The notes beneath the pieces were generated by a model. The model was not told the origin of the DNA. It did no database searches and worked only from the letters and a program-made list of their open reading frames with translations. This document shows positions 34,892 through 44,746 of a DNA stretch of 64,000 nt, one piece after another. Source of the DNA: Candidatus Pseudobacter hemicellulosilyticus (GTDB lineage Bacteria > Bacteroidota > Bacteroidia > Chitinophagales > Chitinophagaceae); contig CP119311.1 in the NCBI GenBank assembly GCA_029202545.1, positions 3,782,001 to 3,846,000 on the forward strand, written 5' to 3'. A program made the position numbers and the translations under genes. Within the stretch, counting starts at the first letter, position 1. Every line of letters starts with the position of its first letter.

Positions 34892-36274
34892 TTAGTTACC
34901 CAGTGCAGGGTTATCGTTCAGTTGCTGCATGGGAACCGGAAACCATAAGCTGCTTTCTGAGAAACCGGTCTTAATGGCGCTCAATACTTCAACTGCCTTT
35001 CCGGTTCGCTTGAGATTGTACCATCGATGGCCGTTTTCAAACATCAGCTCGATCCGCGCTTCTTTCCATACCGCTTCCACGGTTTCTGTTTGATTTAAAA
35101 TGCCTTTTTCCAGTAATGGTAAGCCGGCACGGCCACGGATCTTATTCAGGTCATCAATGGCATTGTCCAGCTGGCCGAGCCGGGCATAAGCCTCAGCGCG
35201 ATACAGGTACAATTCTGCCAGGCGGAACTGTACTTCATATTCTTCGGGCGTACTGCCGGCAATAATGCTCAGCTTATATTTGTAGGGCAACGAAAAGTCT
35301 TCACCAAGATAGCTGTAAGGCGTAATCCAATTATTTTTGCGGTCATCATCAGCTTCAAATGCATTTAACAGTTCCTCTCTGACATAGCTTGTCAATGTAC
35401 TTTTCGGATTATTTCCGAGCAGCTGCTGACCCACTTTTGTATTGATGGCGGTTCCTGTTGCTTTGATCTGCCAGAGTGCTTCCTTGCTGGCAGCAATGAA
35501 TACCTTGTTCAGATCTTCTTCTATGCTGTATTTGGGGGACCCGATCACTTCTGTAGAAAGCCTGACCACCTCTTCCCAGTTCCCGGCGAATAATTGTACC
35601 TGTGCCAGTAGCGCAGAGACAGTGTGCTGATTGGGACGCAGCTTGCCAGTTGAGGGGTAATCGGGCGTTAACAATGCATTTGCCGTATCCAGGTCTTTAA
35701 CCATTTGCCGGTAAACCTCCTCGCGGCCGGCTCTGGGGAGCGACCGGTTCACGGTATAATCGGTAGTGGTCACCAGCGGAACCTTGTTCCAGTAATTGAT
35801 CAGCCGGAAATAAATCAGCGCCCGCATAAATAAAGCTTCGCCCCGCGCCTGTCGGATAGAGCGCCCGGATAGTACCGTATTGTTTTCCAGTCCTTCCAAC
35901 ATGGAGTTGGCGGTATAAATGAGGGAATAGGAGTTATTCCAGATAGAGCTGATCGTGGAATTATCTTCCGCAATGGCGTTGTTTTCAAAAAATGCGTTAG
36001 CTGGCGTACTGGCATTATACTGCAGCTCATCCGCCTGTAAGCTGTTATAGAACGTATTATTGCTGCTGACCGTGAAACTATAGTACCGGGAGTACATGCC
36101 GGATAAAGCCGATAATAAAGTTGATTCACTGACAAAAACTTCATTAGCAGTTACCAGGTGTTTAGGAGCGTCGATCTCTACATACTTTTCACAGGAAGTC
36201 AGCATTAGCAGGGAAGCAAGCAATAAGCTATTCCGATTGCTGATCAATGATGTAAAGCTATAATTGATTTTCAT
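34892..36274 (-). CDS. SusD/RagB-family outer-membrane lipoprotein
   Basis: This 460-residue lipoprotein has lipobox LTSC (Cys near 28) followed by EKYVEIDAPKHLVTANEVF. It shows the SusD repeats: NSMLEGLENN, GEALFMRALIYFRLINYWNKVPLVT, and the RagB/SusD C-terminal block with VQFRLAELYLYRAEAYARLG and ELMFENGHRWYNLKRTGKA. It is the substrate-binding partner of the SusC encoded 16 bp upstream. It is the last gene of the sigma-FecR-SusC-SusD locus. The region looks less GC-rich than the housekeeping genes around it. Confidence 0.95.
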   Translation of the reverse strand: MKINYSFTSLISNRNSLLLASLLMLTSCEKYVEIDAPKHLVTANEVFVSESTLLSALSGMYSRYYSFTVSSNNTFYNSLQADELQYNASTPANAFFENNAIAEDNSTISSIWNNSYSLIYTANSMLEGLENNTVLSGRSIRQARGEALFMRALIYFRLINYWNKVPLVTTTDYTVNRSLPRAGREEVYRQMVKDLDTANALLTPDYPSTGKLRPNQHTVSALLAQVQLFAGNWEEVVRLSTEVIGSPKYSIEEDLNKVFIAASKEALWQIKATGTAINTKVGQQLLGNNPKSTLTSYVREELLNAFEADDDRKNNWITPYSYLGEDFSLPYKYKLSIIAGSTPEEYEVQFRLAELYLYRAEAYARLGQLDNAIDDLNKIRGRAGLPLLEKGILNQTETVEAVWKEARIELMFENGHRWYNLKRTGKAVEVLSAIKTGFSESSLWFPVPMQQLNDNPALGN

Positions 36275-36290
36275 GTCTTTTAAATTGATG

Positions 36291-39200
36291 TCAAAGAGAT
36301 AAAGAAATTCCGACTACATAGGTTCGTAAAGGGGGAGCAATATCCACTGATTGCGTTTCGGGATCACCCGTTTTAAACTTGCTGATCGTTAACAGATTCT
36401 GTGCGTTGCAATAAATGCGGCATGATTCAGCTCCTATAAATCGCAACCATTCCTTGCGGACATTATAGGCTAAAGAAGCGTTTCTTAACCTGAGATAGCT
36501 TCCATCCATAGTAGCGCCGTCCGAGGAACTCATCATATAAAAGCGGGTAATAGCGTCTCCGCTGGAAGCAGCGGTCAATCGTGGTATGTTTGTAACGTCT
36601 CCCGGTTTGCGCCATGCATTTTCATAAACCGTTCTTAGCTGGTTATACATGCTCCCCGGTACATAAGTAAGCATAGACCTGTTAATTGTCTGCCTGTTAT
36701 AATACCATAGAAAATCCAGGCTGATCCCTTTATATTCAATCCGGTTATTTAAACCTCCGTAGAAAGGCTGGGCCTGGCGTTTATATTGCACATAATCATA
36801 GGTGCTGCTAAGAAGCCCGTCTCCATTTACATCCAGGAAATCGTATAAGCCGGTATTGGGATTTACGCCCAGGAAATGGTATCCGAACCAGGGCTGTGTA
36901 TAACTTTCGCCTTCAATGTATGTTCTGCTGAAGGAACTTTTTTGCAGTCCAGGGTAAGCAATGAGTTTATTCCGTGGAAGCGTGAGATTTAATGAAGTTG
37001 ACCATCTCAGATCCTTAGTCCGGATATTGGTTGAATTTAACTGAAACTCCCATCCCGAATTCTGCAATTTGGCTTGCTGGTTATTGGTGATGGAGGTGAA
37101 ACCGGTCTGTGATGGTAGTCTTTCCGATAACAACTGGTTAGAAGACCGGTTTCGAAAGTAGTTGACTGAAAAGCTAAGCCGGTCCTTCAGCAGGCCCAGG
37201 TCTATGCTTACATCCAATTTCCTGGTCAGTTCCCAATGATAGGAGGGGTTAAACAGCGCTGTTGGAACCAATGGCGGAATCCCCTCATACCCGGCAAGGG
37301 TGCCGGCTCCATAAGTATCCAGGTATTGGTAATTCCCGATCTGGTCGTTACCGCTGGTGCCGTAACTCATCTTCAGTTTCCCGAAGCTCAGTACAGCATT
37401 ATCTTTTAACCAGCTTTCTTCGCTGAAGATCCAGGCATATCCTACTGAGCCAAAGGTGGCGCCGCGACTTCCGGCGCTGAAGCGGGAAGAAACATCCCGG
37501 CGCACCGTAGCATTAAGAATGTGTTTATCCTGCCAGTTATAATTAAACCTGCCGAATGCTGCCGAATAAGCATACTCATACTGATTGTGAGAGGCATAGA
37601 TGCGACCCGCCGAGCCCACATCGCCGAGCAGCTCGTCGCTGGTATAATCAAATGCGCTAACGGTCATCTGCTTGTAGGCATTACCTTGCCAGCTGGCTCC
37701 CAGCAGGACTTCAATTTTTGATGAACCAAAACGCTTATCATACCCGATCTGCGGTTCGGCAATCCAGTTTTGATTGGTTGAATTACCGAAAATAGCGGAG
37801 GAGGTATTTGTGCTGATGGGATTTCTTGCCGCCCTGGGATAGGCATAGGTATCGTCTGAATATACTTTTGATAAGCCCACATTGACTTTAACATACAGCC
37901 GGTCAAACAGGTAATACATGACATTTATGTGGCCATTAAAGTTTTCCTTCTTGTAGGAATACAGCTGGTACGCGCCAGCCAGCGGGTTAAACCATGTTGC
38001 ATCGGCCCAGTTCAGGCTTCCGTCTTCATTGTATAAAGGGGGCGCATCGGGCGGCAATAACATTGAGCTGAATGTTCCGGCATTGCTTGGGGATTGGTTG
38101 CGCGAAATAACATAATTTACGCCTGCATTAATATTTCCCTTGTTCCGGTTGAACTTATGTGTCACATTCAACAGGGCGCTTAGCCTTTTGTTACCATCAT
38201 CCGGCAATGGTATAGTGCTCTCATCATGATGATAGCCAGTAGACAAAAGGAATTGTGTGCGGGCATTCCCACCCGAGTACTGCGCCTGCAAATCAGTGTA
38301 TTGAGCCGGATTGCCGAGCAGTTCGCGTTGCCAGTCTGTATATCGCGTTGTATCCCAAAACATCAGATCCGGCGCATTGGTTTTCGTTGGCGCCAGTTGT
38401 GCGTTCTCGAAAGCCTCGCGTCGCATCCGCAAATATTCTTTGGTAGAAAGCAAATCCATTTTGCGCGGGAGCTCAGAAAACCCGCGATCTGCGGTAAAGG
38501 AAAAGCGCCCCCGGTCCGATGCAGCTGCGTGTTTGGTGGTGATCAGGATCACTCCATTTGCGCCGCGGGAACCATAAATCGCTGTGGCATCCGCATCCTT
38601 AAGTACTTCAATACTTTCAATATCAGCTGGATTTATCAGGTTAAACGCGTTCTGTGCTGTTGGTGAGCCGATGGTAGCAGTGCTGCCAGAATTTTCGTTG
38701 CCAAATGCCACGCCATCTACAATGTAGAGTGGACTTGATCCCTGTCGTAAAGAGTTCTGGCCGCGGATCATGATATTAACAGCGCTGCCGGAAAGGCCAT
38801 TACTTTGCGTGACCAACACCCCGGGGGCCATCCCCTGAAGGGCTGTCATGGGATTGGAAATTGGCTGTCGTTTTATCTGTTCGCTGGTAACCCGTGAAAC
38901 CGATCCTGTATTGAGTCGCTGGGTAGTTGTGTAATATCCTTTGTTAATAACAACCTCCCTCAGATCGCTGACAGCTTTGGAAAGAGAAACATGTACCGTT
39001 GATGAAAGATCCTTTATGATAATGGATTGCTTTTCGAAACCAATGAAGGTGATTTCCAGGACGTCCCCTATACTGACATCTAAGCTATATAAACCTTCGG
39101 CATTCGTTTCGCCGGTTTTTTTAGTATTCCTGTTGGTGACAGTAGCACCGGCAAGCGGCTGTCCATCCGGGTCTGCAACGCGGATCTTAGCGGGAGGCTG

Positions 39201-39545
39201 CTCCAATGTTTCAGCAGGCCGCTCCGAAGCTACAACCGGGAAGAGGGAAGAACGTTTCTCAGAAAGAAAAACAGTCTTGCCCTCAACACGAAAAGAAAGT
39301 GGCTGCTCCCTGAAAACCAGCGCCAGGAAATCCAAAAGCGGCATATCCTCAGCGGAAAGAGAGACTGGTTTGGCAGCATTCAGCAGGTTCTCACTGGCAA
39401 ATACCAGGAACCCAGTTTGCTTTTCAATAGCGGCAAAAACCTTTTCCAGCCGAAGATTTTTACCTGAGAGGGAAACTGTTTGAGAAGCAGCGTGAGCTGA
39501 CACGGCGAGTGAAGCGGCGAAAAGGAAAAAGAAGGTTAGTCTCAT
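36291..39545 (-). CDS. SusC/RagA-family TonB-dependent transporter with STN domain
   Basis: This receptor of about 1084 residues begins at MRLTFFFLFAASLAVSAHA, a clear signal peptide. The STN domain follows (LEKVFAAIEKQTGFLVFASE), then a carboxypeptidase-D-like repeat (VADPDGQPLAGATVTNRN), the plug (LYIVDGVAF, IESIEVLKDADATAIYGSRG) and the barrel ending in YVVGISLSL. The frame stays open upstream to an ATG at 39731, adding 62 residues; long N-terminal leaders are often annotated for SusC in this family, so that start is possible. The STN domain and adjacent FecR imply substrate-induced signalling. The substrate is unknown. Confidence 0.95.
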   Translation of the reverse strand: MRLTFFFLFAASLAVSAHAASQTVSLSGKNLRLEKVFAAIEKQTGFLVFASENLLNAAKPVSLSAEDMPLLDFLALVFREQPLSFRVEGKTVFLSEKRSSLFPVVASERPAETLEQPPAKIRVADPDGQPLAGATVTNRNTKKTGETNAEGLYSLDVSIGDVLEITFIGFEKQSIIIKDLSSTVHVSLSKAVSDLREVVINKGYYTTTQRLNTGSVSRVTSEQIKRQPISNPMTALQGMAPGVLVTQSNGLSGSAVNIMIRGQNSLRQGSSPLYIVDGVAFGNENSGSTATIGSPTAQNAFNLINPADIESIEVLKDADATAIYGSRGANGVILITTKHAAASDRGRFSFTADRGFSELPRKMDLLSTKEYLRMRREAFENAQLAPTKTNAPDLMFWDTTRYTDWQRELLGNPAQYTDLQAQYSGGNARTQFLLSTGYHHDESTIPLPDDGNKRLSALLNVTHKFNRNKGNINAGVNYVISRNQSPSNAGTFSSMLLPPDAPPLYNEDGSLNWADATWFNPLAGAYQLYSYKKENFNGHINVMYYLFDRLYVKVNVGLSKVYSDDTYAYPRAARNPISTNTSSAIFGNSTNQNWIAEPQIGYDKRFGSSKIEVLLGASWQGNAYKQMTVSAFDYTSDELLGDVGSAGRIYASHNQYEYAYSAAFGRFNYNWQDKHILNATVRRDVSSRFSAGSRGATFGSVGYAWIFSEESWLKDNAVLSFGKLKMSYGTSGNDQIGNYQYLDTYGAGTLAGYEGIPPLVPTALFNPSYHWELTRKLDVSIDLGLLKDRLSFSVNYFRNRSSNQLLSERLPSQTGFTSITNNQQAKLQNSGWEFQLNSTNIRTKDLRWSTSLNLTLPRNKLIAYPGLQKSSFSRTYIEGESYTQPWFGYHFLGVNPNTGLYDFLDVNGDGLLSSTYDYVQYKRQAQPFYGGLNNRIEYKGISLDFLWYYNRQTINRSMLTYVPGSMYNQLRTVYENAWRKPGDVTNIPRLTAASSGDAITRFYMMSSSDGATMDGSYLRLRNASLAYNVRKEWLRFIGAESCRIYCNAQNLLTISKFKTGDPETQSVDIAPPLRTYVVGISLSL

Positions 39546-39911
39546 AATTTTCAGCATTTGAGCTGGAAGCCTGAAGGAGCCAACCGATGGACAGTGTCCG
39601 GAAGAAGCGGACCGGGCAGTGTTAGCCGGAAGGTCCGCTTCAGTAGGCTGGTCAGCGGACACAACCTGGAAAGGGGAAGGCATGGCATGGTCCAACAGGC
39701 CACAAATTGCAGTTTTTTGCATACATTGCATTGTTTGGTTAATAAAAGTGATAACACATTATTTGGATTGACCCAAACGCTACCGGGAGTGCAGCAATCA
39801 CTTCCGGTTTTGTTTTAAGCAGGGCCGATCCGCTTATCTGAAGCTACGGTCGCCTTATTTGACCGACCTGATATTTTTATAGTGTTTTCCTTCCGGGCCA
39901 GCGCTTATCGT

Positions 39912-41222
39912 TTATGGCATCACCACCAATCGTCTCCCTTCTTCCATCCGGAAACGGACTTTTGATTCTTCCAGCCCTTTTAATAACCCGGCTAAGCTTA
40001 CGTCCCTGCTTAGTTTCCCTGCAAACCGGATAGCCGGGACCCCTTTTTCATAGGCCACCTCTATATCGTACCAGCGTTCCAGCTGCCGCATCGCTTCATC
40101 AAGCATCACCCCATTGAAGTCAAAAATACCGTTCTTCCAGGCCATGACCTTTCCCATGTCGGCGTTGTTAAGGACTTTTATTCCAGATGGTTCGTTCACA
40201 GGTGTCGTGGCTGCGCCTGCCGGGCGGCCTTTCAGGTTCACGATCCGGGCCTGCTGGCCGGGTTTGAGAACGATAGCATTGTTTTGATCCTTTCCTGACC
40301 GTGAAAGCTGACCCGCCGGCGGATCCGAATGGCCAGCCGCATCATTCAACGCCACCCGCACACTCCCCTCTATCAATGTTGTGCTGATACTCAACTCGTC
40401 TTTATATGCGCTCACATTGAAGCTTGTGCCCAGCACCTTTACTTCCGCCTGGTCGTTTATTTGTACAAAAAATGGTTTCTTCGTGTCTTTTGATACCTCG
40501 AAATAGGCCTCACCGTTGATCTCCACCCGGCGCTCCCTTTCGGCAAAGGCTGTAGGATAACGCAGTGAGCTGGCTGCGTTCAGCCATACTTTTGTGCCAT
40601 CGGGCAACGTGAGGGTGAACTGCCGCCCCTTCGGCGTGCGCATCGTATTATATACAATGGTTTCCTGCGCCCTGCCTGCAGGGGCGTAGGAAAGCTGGCC
40701 ATTTTGGAAAACAACCCGGGTGCCGTTTTGTGATGCCACCACGCCGTTGCCGAGATTGTCCAAAACCACTTCCGTACCATCTGACAACGTGAGGATAGCC
40801 CCGTCCTTACCGGGAGCCACATCATGGGCATGGACGATTGATTTACCCGGGGTAATACCCGGCCGGTCAGAAGATACTACCAGGAATGTAACCGTCGCGG
40901 TCACCAGGAAAATGGATGCCGCTGCCCATCCCCACCGGCGCAGGGAGCGGATGCGGCGGATGTTGTTTCCGTTTTTGCCGGCAGGCGCTATGGGCGCTTT
41001 ACTGTCAAGCGAAAAAATAGTTTGCAGGGAAGAAGATAGTGCTTCCATAGGAACAAGGGAAGTTGAGACTGCAGCATGCCGGAATAACAGCTCGCGGAAA
41101 ACAGCTGCCACTTCATTCCCCTGACCGCTATTCAGCAAATGAAGTAATTCATCAGCTTCTTCTTCCGTAAGCTGTTTCTTTTCAAACCGATTCAGCAAAT
41201 AGGTAATTCTTTCTTCGTTCAT
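39912..41222 (-). CDS. FecR-family anti-sigma factor
   Basis: This 436-residue protein has a cytoplasmic sigma-binding part (first 85 residues), a transmembrane helix at about 92-115 (WGWAAASIFLVTATVTFLVV), and a periplasmic FecR domain (TPKGRQFTLTLPDGTKVWLN, GEAYFEVSKDTKKPF). A C-terminal DUF4974-like domain ends it (FDFNGVMLDEAMRQLERWYD). It is longer than the first FecR in this window because of extra linker between helix and FecR domain. It lies 60 bp after the sigma factor start region on the same strand and precedes susC. Confidence 0.94.
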   Translation of the reverse strand: MNEERITYLLNRFEKKQLTEEEADELLHLLNSGQGNEVAAVFRELLFRHAAVSTSLVPMEALSSSLQTIFSLDSKAPIAPAGKNGNNIRRIRSLRRWGWAAASIFLVTATVTFLVVSSDRPGITPGKSIVHAHDVAPGKDGAILTLSDGTEVVLDNLGNGVVASQNGTRVVFQNGQLSYAPAGRAQETIVYNTMRTPKGRQFTLTLPDGTKVWLNAASSLRYPTAFAERERRVEINGEAYFEVSKDTKKPFFVQINDQAEVKVLGTSFNVSAYKDELSISTTLIEGSVRVALNDAAGHSDPPAGQLSRSGKDQNNAIVLKPGQQARIVNLKGRPAGAATTPVNEPSGIKVLNNADMGKVMAWKNGIFDFNGVMLDEAMRQLERWYDIEVAYEKGVPAIRFAGKLSRDVSLAGLLKGLEESKVRFRMEEGRRLVVMP

Positions 41223-41282
41223 GTGTGTGTACTATATAAGAAGGGAGAATAATAAAAACGCACTAATGAGACCAGCCACTTT

Positions 41283-41888
41283 TTAGAAAAAAAGAAAAAA
41301 AAGTGCCGCAGGCAGCTCGTAACCTGCTGCTGACAAATGCTGCCGGATGTGTTTCTGGGCGGCCGCCACAGTGTTTTTAACCGTGCTGACAGATAATCCC
41401 ATACGCGTGGCTATTTCACCCACCTTCAGGCCTTCCAGGCGGTGCATTTGAAAGATGCGCTTTCTGCTCGCCGGCATCTGCGCAATGGCTTCTGTAATGA
41501 GTGTTTGAATCTGGGAAACATTCAGCAGTTCAAATGGTGTGGCGGCAGGTATATTTGTTGGGCTACCCGCTGACAGTTTTGTCAATTGATTTTTTTCTTC
41601 CAGGCGCTTGCGCAGGAAACTCATGGCTTCCCGGGAGCAAACTTTATACACCCAGGCCCTGAAATGTTCAATAGTGGGGAGCTTATCTCTTGAGAGCCAT
41701 ACTCTTATAAAAGTGGCCTGTAAAATTTCCGTTGTATCTGCAGATGAGCCTGTAAAGCGCCAGAGGTAGGTGTGCAGCTGGCTGTAATAGTATTGGTATA
41801 ACCGTGCAAAGGCTTCTTCTTCTCCTTCAGCTGTGCGCAGAAGCAGCTCTTTTTCTTCCTGCAATCCGTGTTTTCCCGGCTCCGGCAT
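41283..41888 (-). CDS. ECF RNA polymerase sigma factor (SusCD-associated)
   Basis: This 201-residue sigma factor has region 2 (FARLYQYYYSQLHTYLWRF, ATFIRVWLSRDKL) and region 4 (SRKRIFQMHRLEGLKVGEIA and VSTVKNTVAAAQKHI). The start at 41888 (MPEPGKHGL) is preferred over an in-frame ATG at 41936 because a -7 element (TATTTTTG) sits at 41934-41941 and would lie on top of the upstream start. It is the first gene of a sigma-FecR-SusC-SusD locus on one strand, the usual order. Confidence 0.92.
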   Translation of the reverse strand: MPEPGKHGLQEEKELLLRTAEGEEEAFARLYQYYYSQLHTYLWRFTGSSADTTEILQATFIRVWLSRDKLPTIEHFRAWVYKVCSREAMSFLRKRLEEKNQLTKLSAGSPTNIPAATPFELLNVSQIQTLITEAIAQMPASRKRIFQMHRLEGLKVGEIATRMGLSVSTVKNTVAAAQKHIRQHLSAAGYELPAALFFLFF

Positions 41889-41933
41889 CCTAAGTCCCTG
41901 CTGTTTTGGTTGAGTATACCGCCGCAATATTAC

Positions 41934-41941
41934 CAAAAATA
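41934..41941 (-). promoter_or_regulatory. -7 element candidate of the second ECF sigma gene
   Basis: TATTTTTG on the minus strand fits TAnnTTTG, 45 nt before the chosen start. No TTG is seen 19-23 nt further up. The rest of the gap 41937-42217 has no recognisable feature. Confidence 0.4.
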
Positions 41942-42217
41942 GTTGAAAGCGCTGCTGGTGCGCCAGTAGCGCCTCCGTAGCCGAATGGTACTCATCAGAA
42001 GACTCACCGAATTGCTCACCGTTTTTGTATGACCTGGTTTTCTTGAATTTGATGTGAAAAATACAGGAAATGACATTGGTCGCTCATGCCAAAAGTAAAA
42101 GACAGTAAATCAATCTTGCGCTTTTAACCCTTTTGGGAGCCTGTCACGATTTAAATCTGAAACTTTCTGAGTCTGTAGCCAGATACTATATGTAGTGTAG
42201 CCTGCGCATATACTTCT

Positions 42218-44635
42218 TTATTCTTTCTTCTTTCCGCCAAAGATCTTCTTGAAGAGCCCGTCCTTTTTCTTTTTGTCGTCCTCGGTATTGTCCTTTTTAG
42301 GCGTTTCCTTTTTCTCGGAAGGCACCTGGTTCCTGGTACTGGTTGCTTCCTGCAGTACCCGCTGCTCTTCCATGGCCTGTTTGGATTCGGTTGGGATATT
42401 CTGCGTATCGGGACGGCTCAGGTATTCATCAGCGCCACCATTGCCCACGTTCTCGCCTTCAGCACCGGGAGGCGGCGTGCGTTCAATGATATTGTAGTTG
42501 TCGTAGAACATTTCCGGTTTCATGCTCTCCGGCTGAACAAATTTGGCTTGTTTGTCGAGCCCCAGCGTTTTATCATTCAGCGTTTTCTGGAAGAAATATT
42601 CCCAGATGGGACGGGCAGCCTGGCCGCCATAACCGAGGCCGCTTTCCAGGCGGATGAAACGGTCATCACAACCAATCCATACACCGCCCAGCAGCTGCGG
42701 GGTATAGCCCATGAACCAGGCATCGGAGTTGTCATTGGTAGTACCTGTCTTTCCGCCCATTTCGGCTATGCCTAAGCGGGAGCGGAGGCCGGCGGCGGTG
42801 CCAAAGTCGGTGACGCCCTGCATCATACGCGCCATGGTATAGGCGGTCACCTGGCTGATCACTTCCTTGCGTTCGGTATCAAAGCGGGCCACTACATTGC
42901 CGTTCTTGTCCTCAATGCGGGTGATGTAAACAGGTTTGATGCTGAAACCACCGGAAGGGAACATGGAATAGCCCCACATCATTTCAAACAGTGAGAGGTC
43001 GCAGGACCCGAGACTGATAGAAGGATAGGGCTCCACCTTGGTGGGAATATTGATCTGCTTCAGGAATTCAGCAAAACGTTGCGGGGTGGTCTGCTTGATG
43101 ATATAGGCAGCCACTTCGTTGATGGACCAGGCCAGTCCGCTGGCCATGGTCCGGGTGCCGGTACGGCCGCTGTTCTTGGCCGGAACATAACCGGAGCCGG
43201 GGAAATATTGCTGGGTAGCCTCGCACTCGGTTTCCGGCGTGAAGCCATATTCTTCAATGGCCAGGGCGTAGAGGAAAGGTTTTATGGACGAACCAACCTG
43301 CCGCTTGGTCCTGAGGTTAACGTGATCATATTTGAAGTTCTTGAAATCAGTACCGCCTACCCAGGCTTTAACCTGGCCGCTCATAGGATCAGTGACCATA
43401 AAGGCCGTCTGCAGGATGGCCCGGTGGTATTTGATGGAATCCAGGGGCGTCATGACGGTATCCTTTTCCCGTAGCGGGTTCCAGGCAAAGACCTTCATCT
43501 TTACTTTCTGGTTGAAGGTCTTTTTGATCTCTGTATCACTCAATCCTTCATCCTTGAGGTTATGCCAGCGGTCGCTGTTCTTCATGGCCGCGTCCAGGAT
43601 ATTCTGGTGGTCTTTCCAGACGGCGTCGGTCTTGATGCTGCGCTGGGCGGACAGCACGCGTTGCAGCACCGGCATATGTTTGGCTACTGCCTCTTCTGCA
43701 TAGATCTGCATGCGGGGATTGATGGTGGTATAGATGCGGAGGCCGTCCTCATAAATATCGTAGGGGTCGCCATTGTCCTTTTTGTGTTCCCTGGCCCAGG
43801 TGCGGAGGTCGGAGCGCAGTACATCCAGGAAATAAGGGGCTATGCCATTGTTCTCATCCATCTTTTTGTAATTAAGGCGGATGGGGATCTTCTTCAGGTT
43901 GCTGGCATTGGCCTCAGTGAGGTAATTGTTGCGCACCATCTGGTCAATTACTGTATTGCGGCGGTCAAAGGCTGCTTTATAATTGGTGCGGGGGTTATAG
44001 GTGCCGGTGGCTTTCTGCATGCCTACCAGTACAGCAGCTTCTTCCACGGTCAGCCTGTCGGGCTCCTTGGAGAAAAAGGTGCGGGAAGCATTGCGGATGC
44101 CGTATACGTTATCGCTGAAAGAAACGGTATTGAGGTAGAGGGCCAGGATCTCCTGTTTGGTGAAGTTCCTTTCCAGCTTGATGGCAATGATATTCTCTTT
44201 CAGTTTCTGGAGGATGCGCACAACGGGATTGGAGGCGCGGCGCTGGTTGAACATATTAAGGGCCAGCTGCTGGGTGATGGTACTGCCACCGCCGTCCCGG
44301 CCAAATTTCAGTATGGCCCGGGCCATACTGCGGCCATCTACGCCTGAGTGATCATAGAAGCGTTCATCTTCAGTGGCTACCAGGGCGTCTACCACGTGCT
44401 TGGAAATATCCCGGTATCTTACGAAGCTCCTGTTGCCTCTTTCCTTGTAGTATTTGCCCATGGGCGTGCCATCATCGCCATATACTTCGGTGGCCAGGCT
44501 GATGCTGGGGTTTTCCAGCTGTGCCAGCGAGGGCATTTTACCGAATACCCCGAGGTTGAGCAGGACAAGCAGCAAAGCAAAGGCAAGGAACCCATAGAGG
44601 AAAATACGCCAGAAGATCTTTACGGTTCGGGTCAT
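42218..44635 (-). CDS. class A penicillin-binding protein (PBP1A type)
   Basis: This 805-residue bifunctional enzyme builds peptidoglycan at the inner membrane. It has an N-terminal membrane helix (FLYGFLAFALLLVLLNL), then the GT51 transglycosylase (ATEDERFYDHSGVD, GGSTITQQLALN). The penicillin-binding transpeptidase follows with SSIKPFLY (SxxK serine), SIN, and KTGTTNDNSDAW. The C-terminal 80 residues are a charged, Lys/Glu/Pro-rich tail ending KKIFGGKKKE, likely disordered. It is monocistronic and complete. Confidence 0.95.
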   Translation of the reverse strand: MTRTVKIFWRIFLYGFLAFALLLVLLNLGVFGKMPSLAQLENPSISLATEVYGDDGTPMGKYYKERGNRSFVRYRDISKHVVDALVATEDERFYDHSGVDGRSMARAILKFGRDGGGSTITQQLALNMFNQRRASNPVVRILQKLKENIIAIKLERNFTKQEILALYLNTVSFSDNVYGIRNASRTFFSKEPDRLTVEEAAVLVGMQKATGTYNPRTNYKAAFDRRNTVIDQMVRNNYLTEANASNLKKIPIRLNYKKMDENNGIAPYFLDVLRSDLRTWAREHKKDNGDPYDIYEDGLRIYTTINPRMQIYAEEAVAKHMPVLQRVLSAQRSIKTDAVWKDHQNILDAAMKNSDRWHNLKDEGLSDTEIKKTFNQKVKMKVFAWNPLREKDTVMTPLDSIKYHRAILQTAFMVTDPMSGQVKAWVGGTDFKNFKYDHVNLRTKRQVGSSIKPFLYALAIEEYGFTPETECEATQQYFPGSGYVPAKNSGRTGTRTMASGLAWSINEVAAYIIKQTTPQRFAEFLKQINIPTKVEPYPSISLGSCDLSLFEMMWGYSMFPSGGFSIKPVYITRIEDKNGNVVARFDTERKEVISQVTAYTMARMMQGVTDFGTAAGLRSRLGIAEMGGKTGTTNDNSDAWFMGYTPQLLGGVWIGCDDRFIRLESGLGYGGQAARPIWEYFFQKTLNDKTLGLDKQAKFVQPESMKPEMFYDNYNIIERTPPPGAEGENVGNGGADEYLSRPDTQNIPTESKQAMEEQRVLQEATSTRNQVPSEKKETPKKDNTEDDKKKKDGLFKKIFGGKKKE

Positions 44636-44746
44636 ATAAATAGAAATTAACTTTTTACTGGTTTGGCAATGCAGACTAACTGCAAAAATTACACCCGAAA
44701 TTAATACCGGTTTTGTTAAAAAGAAAGAGGAATGTATCCTTCTGGC

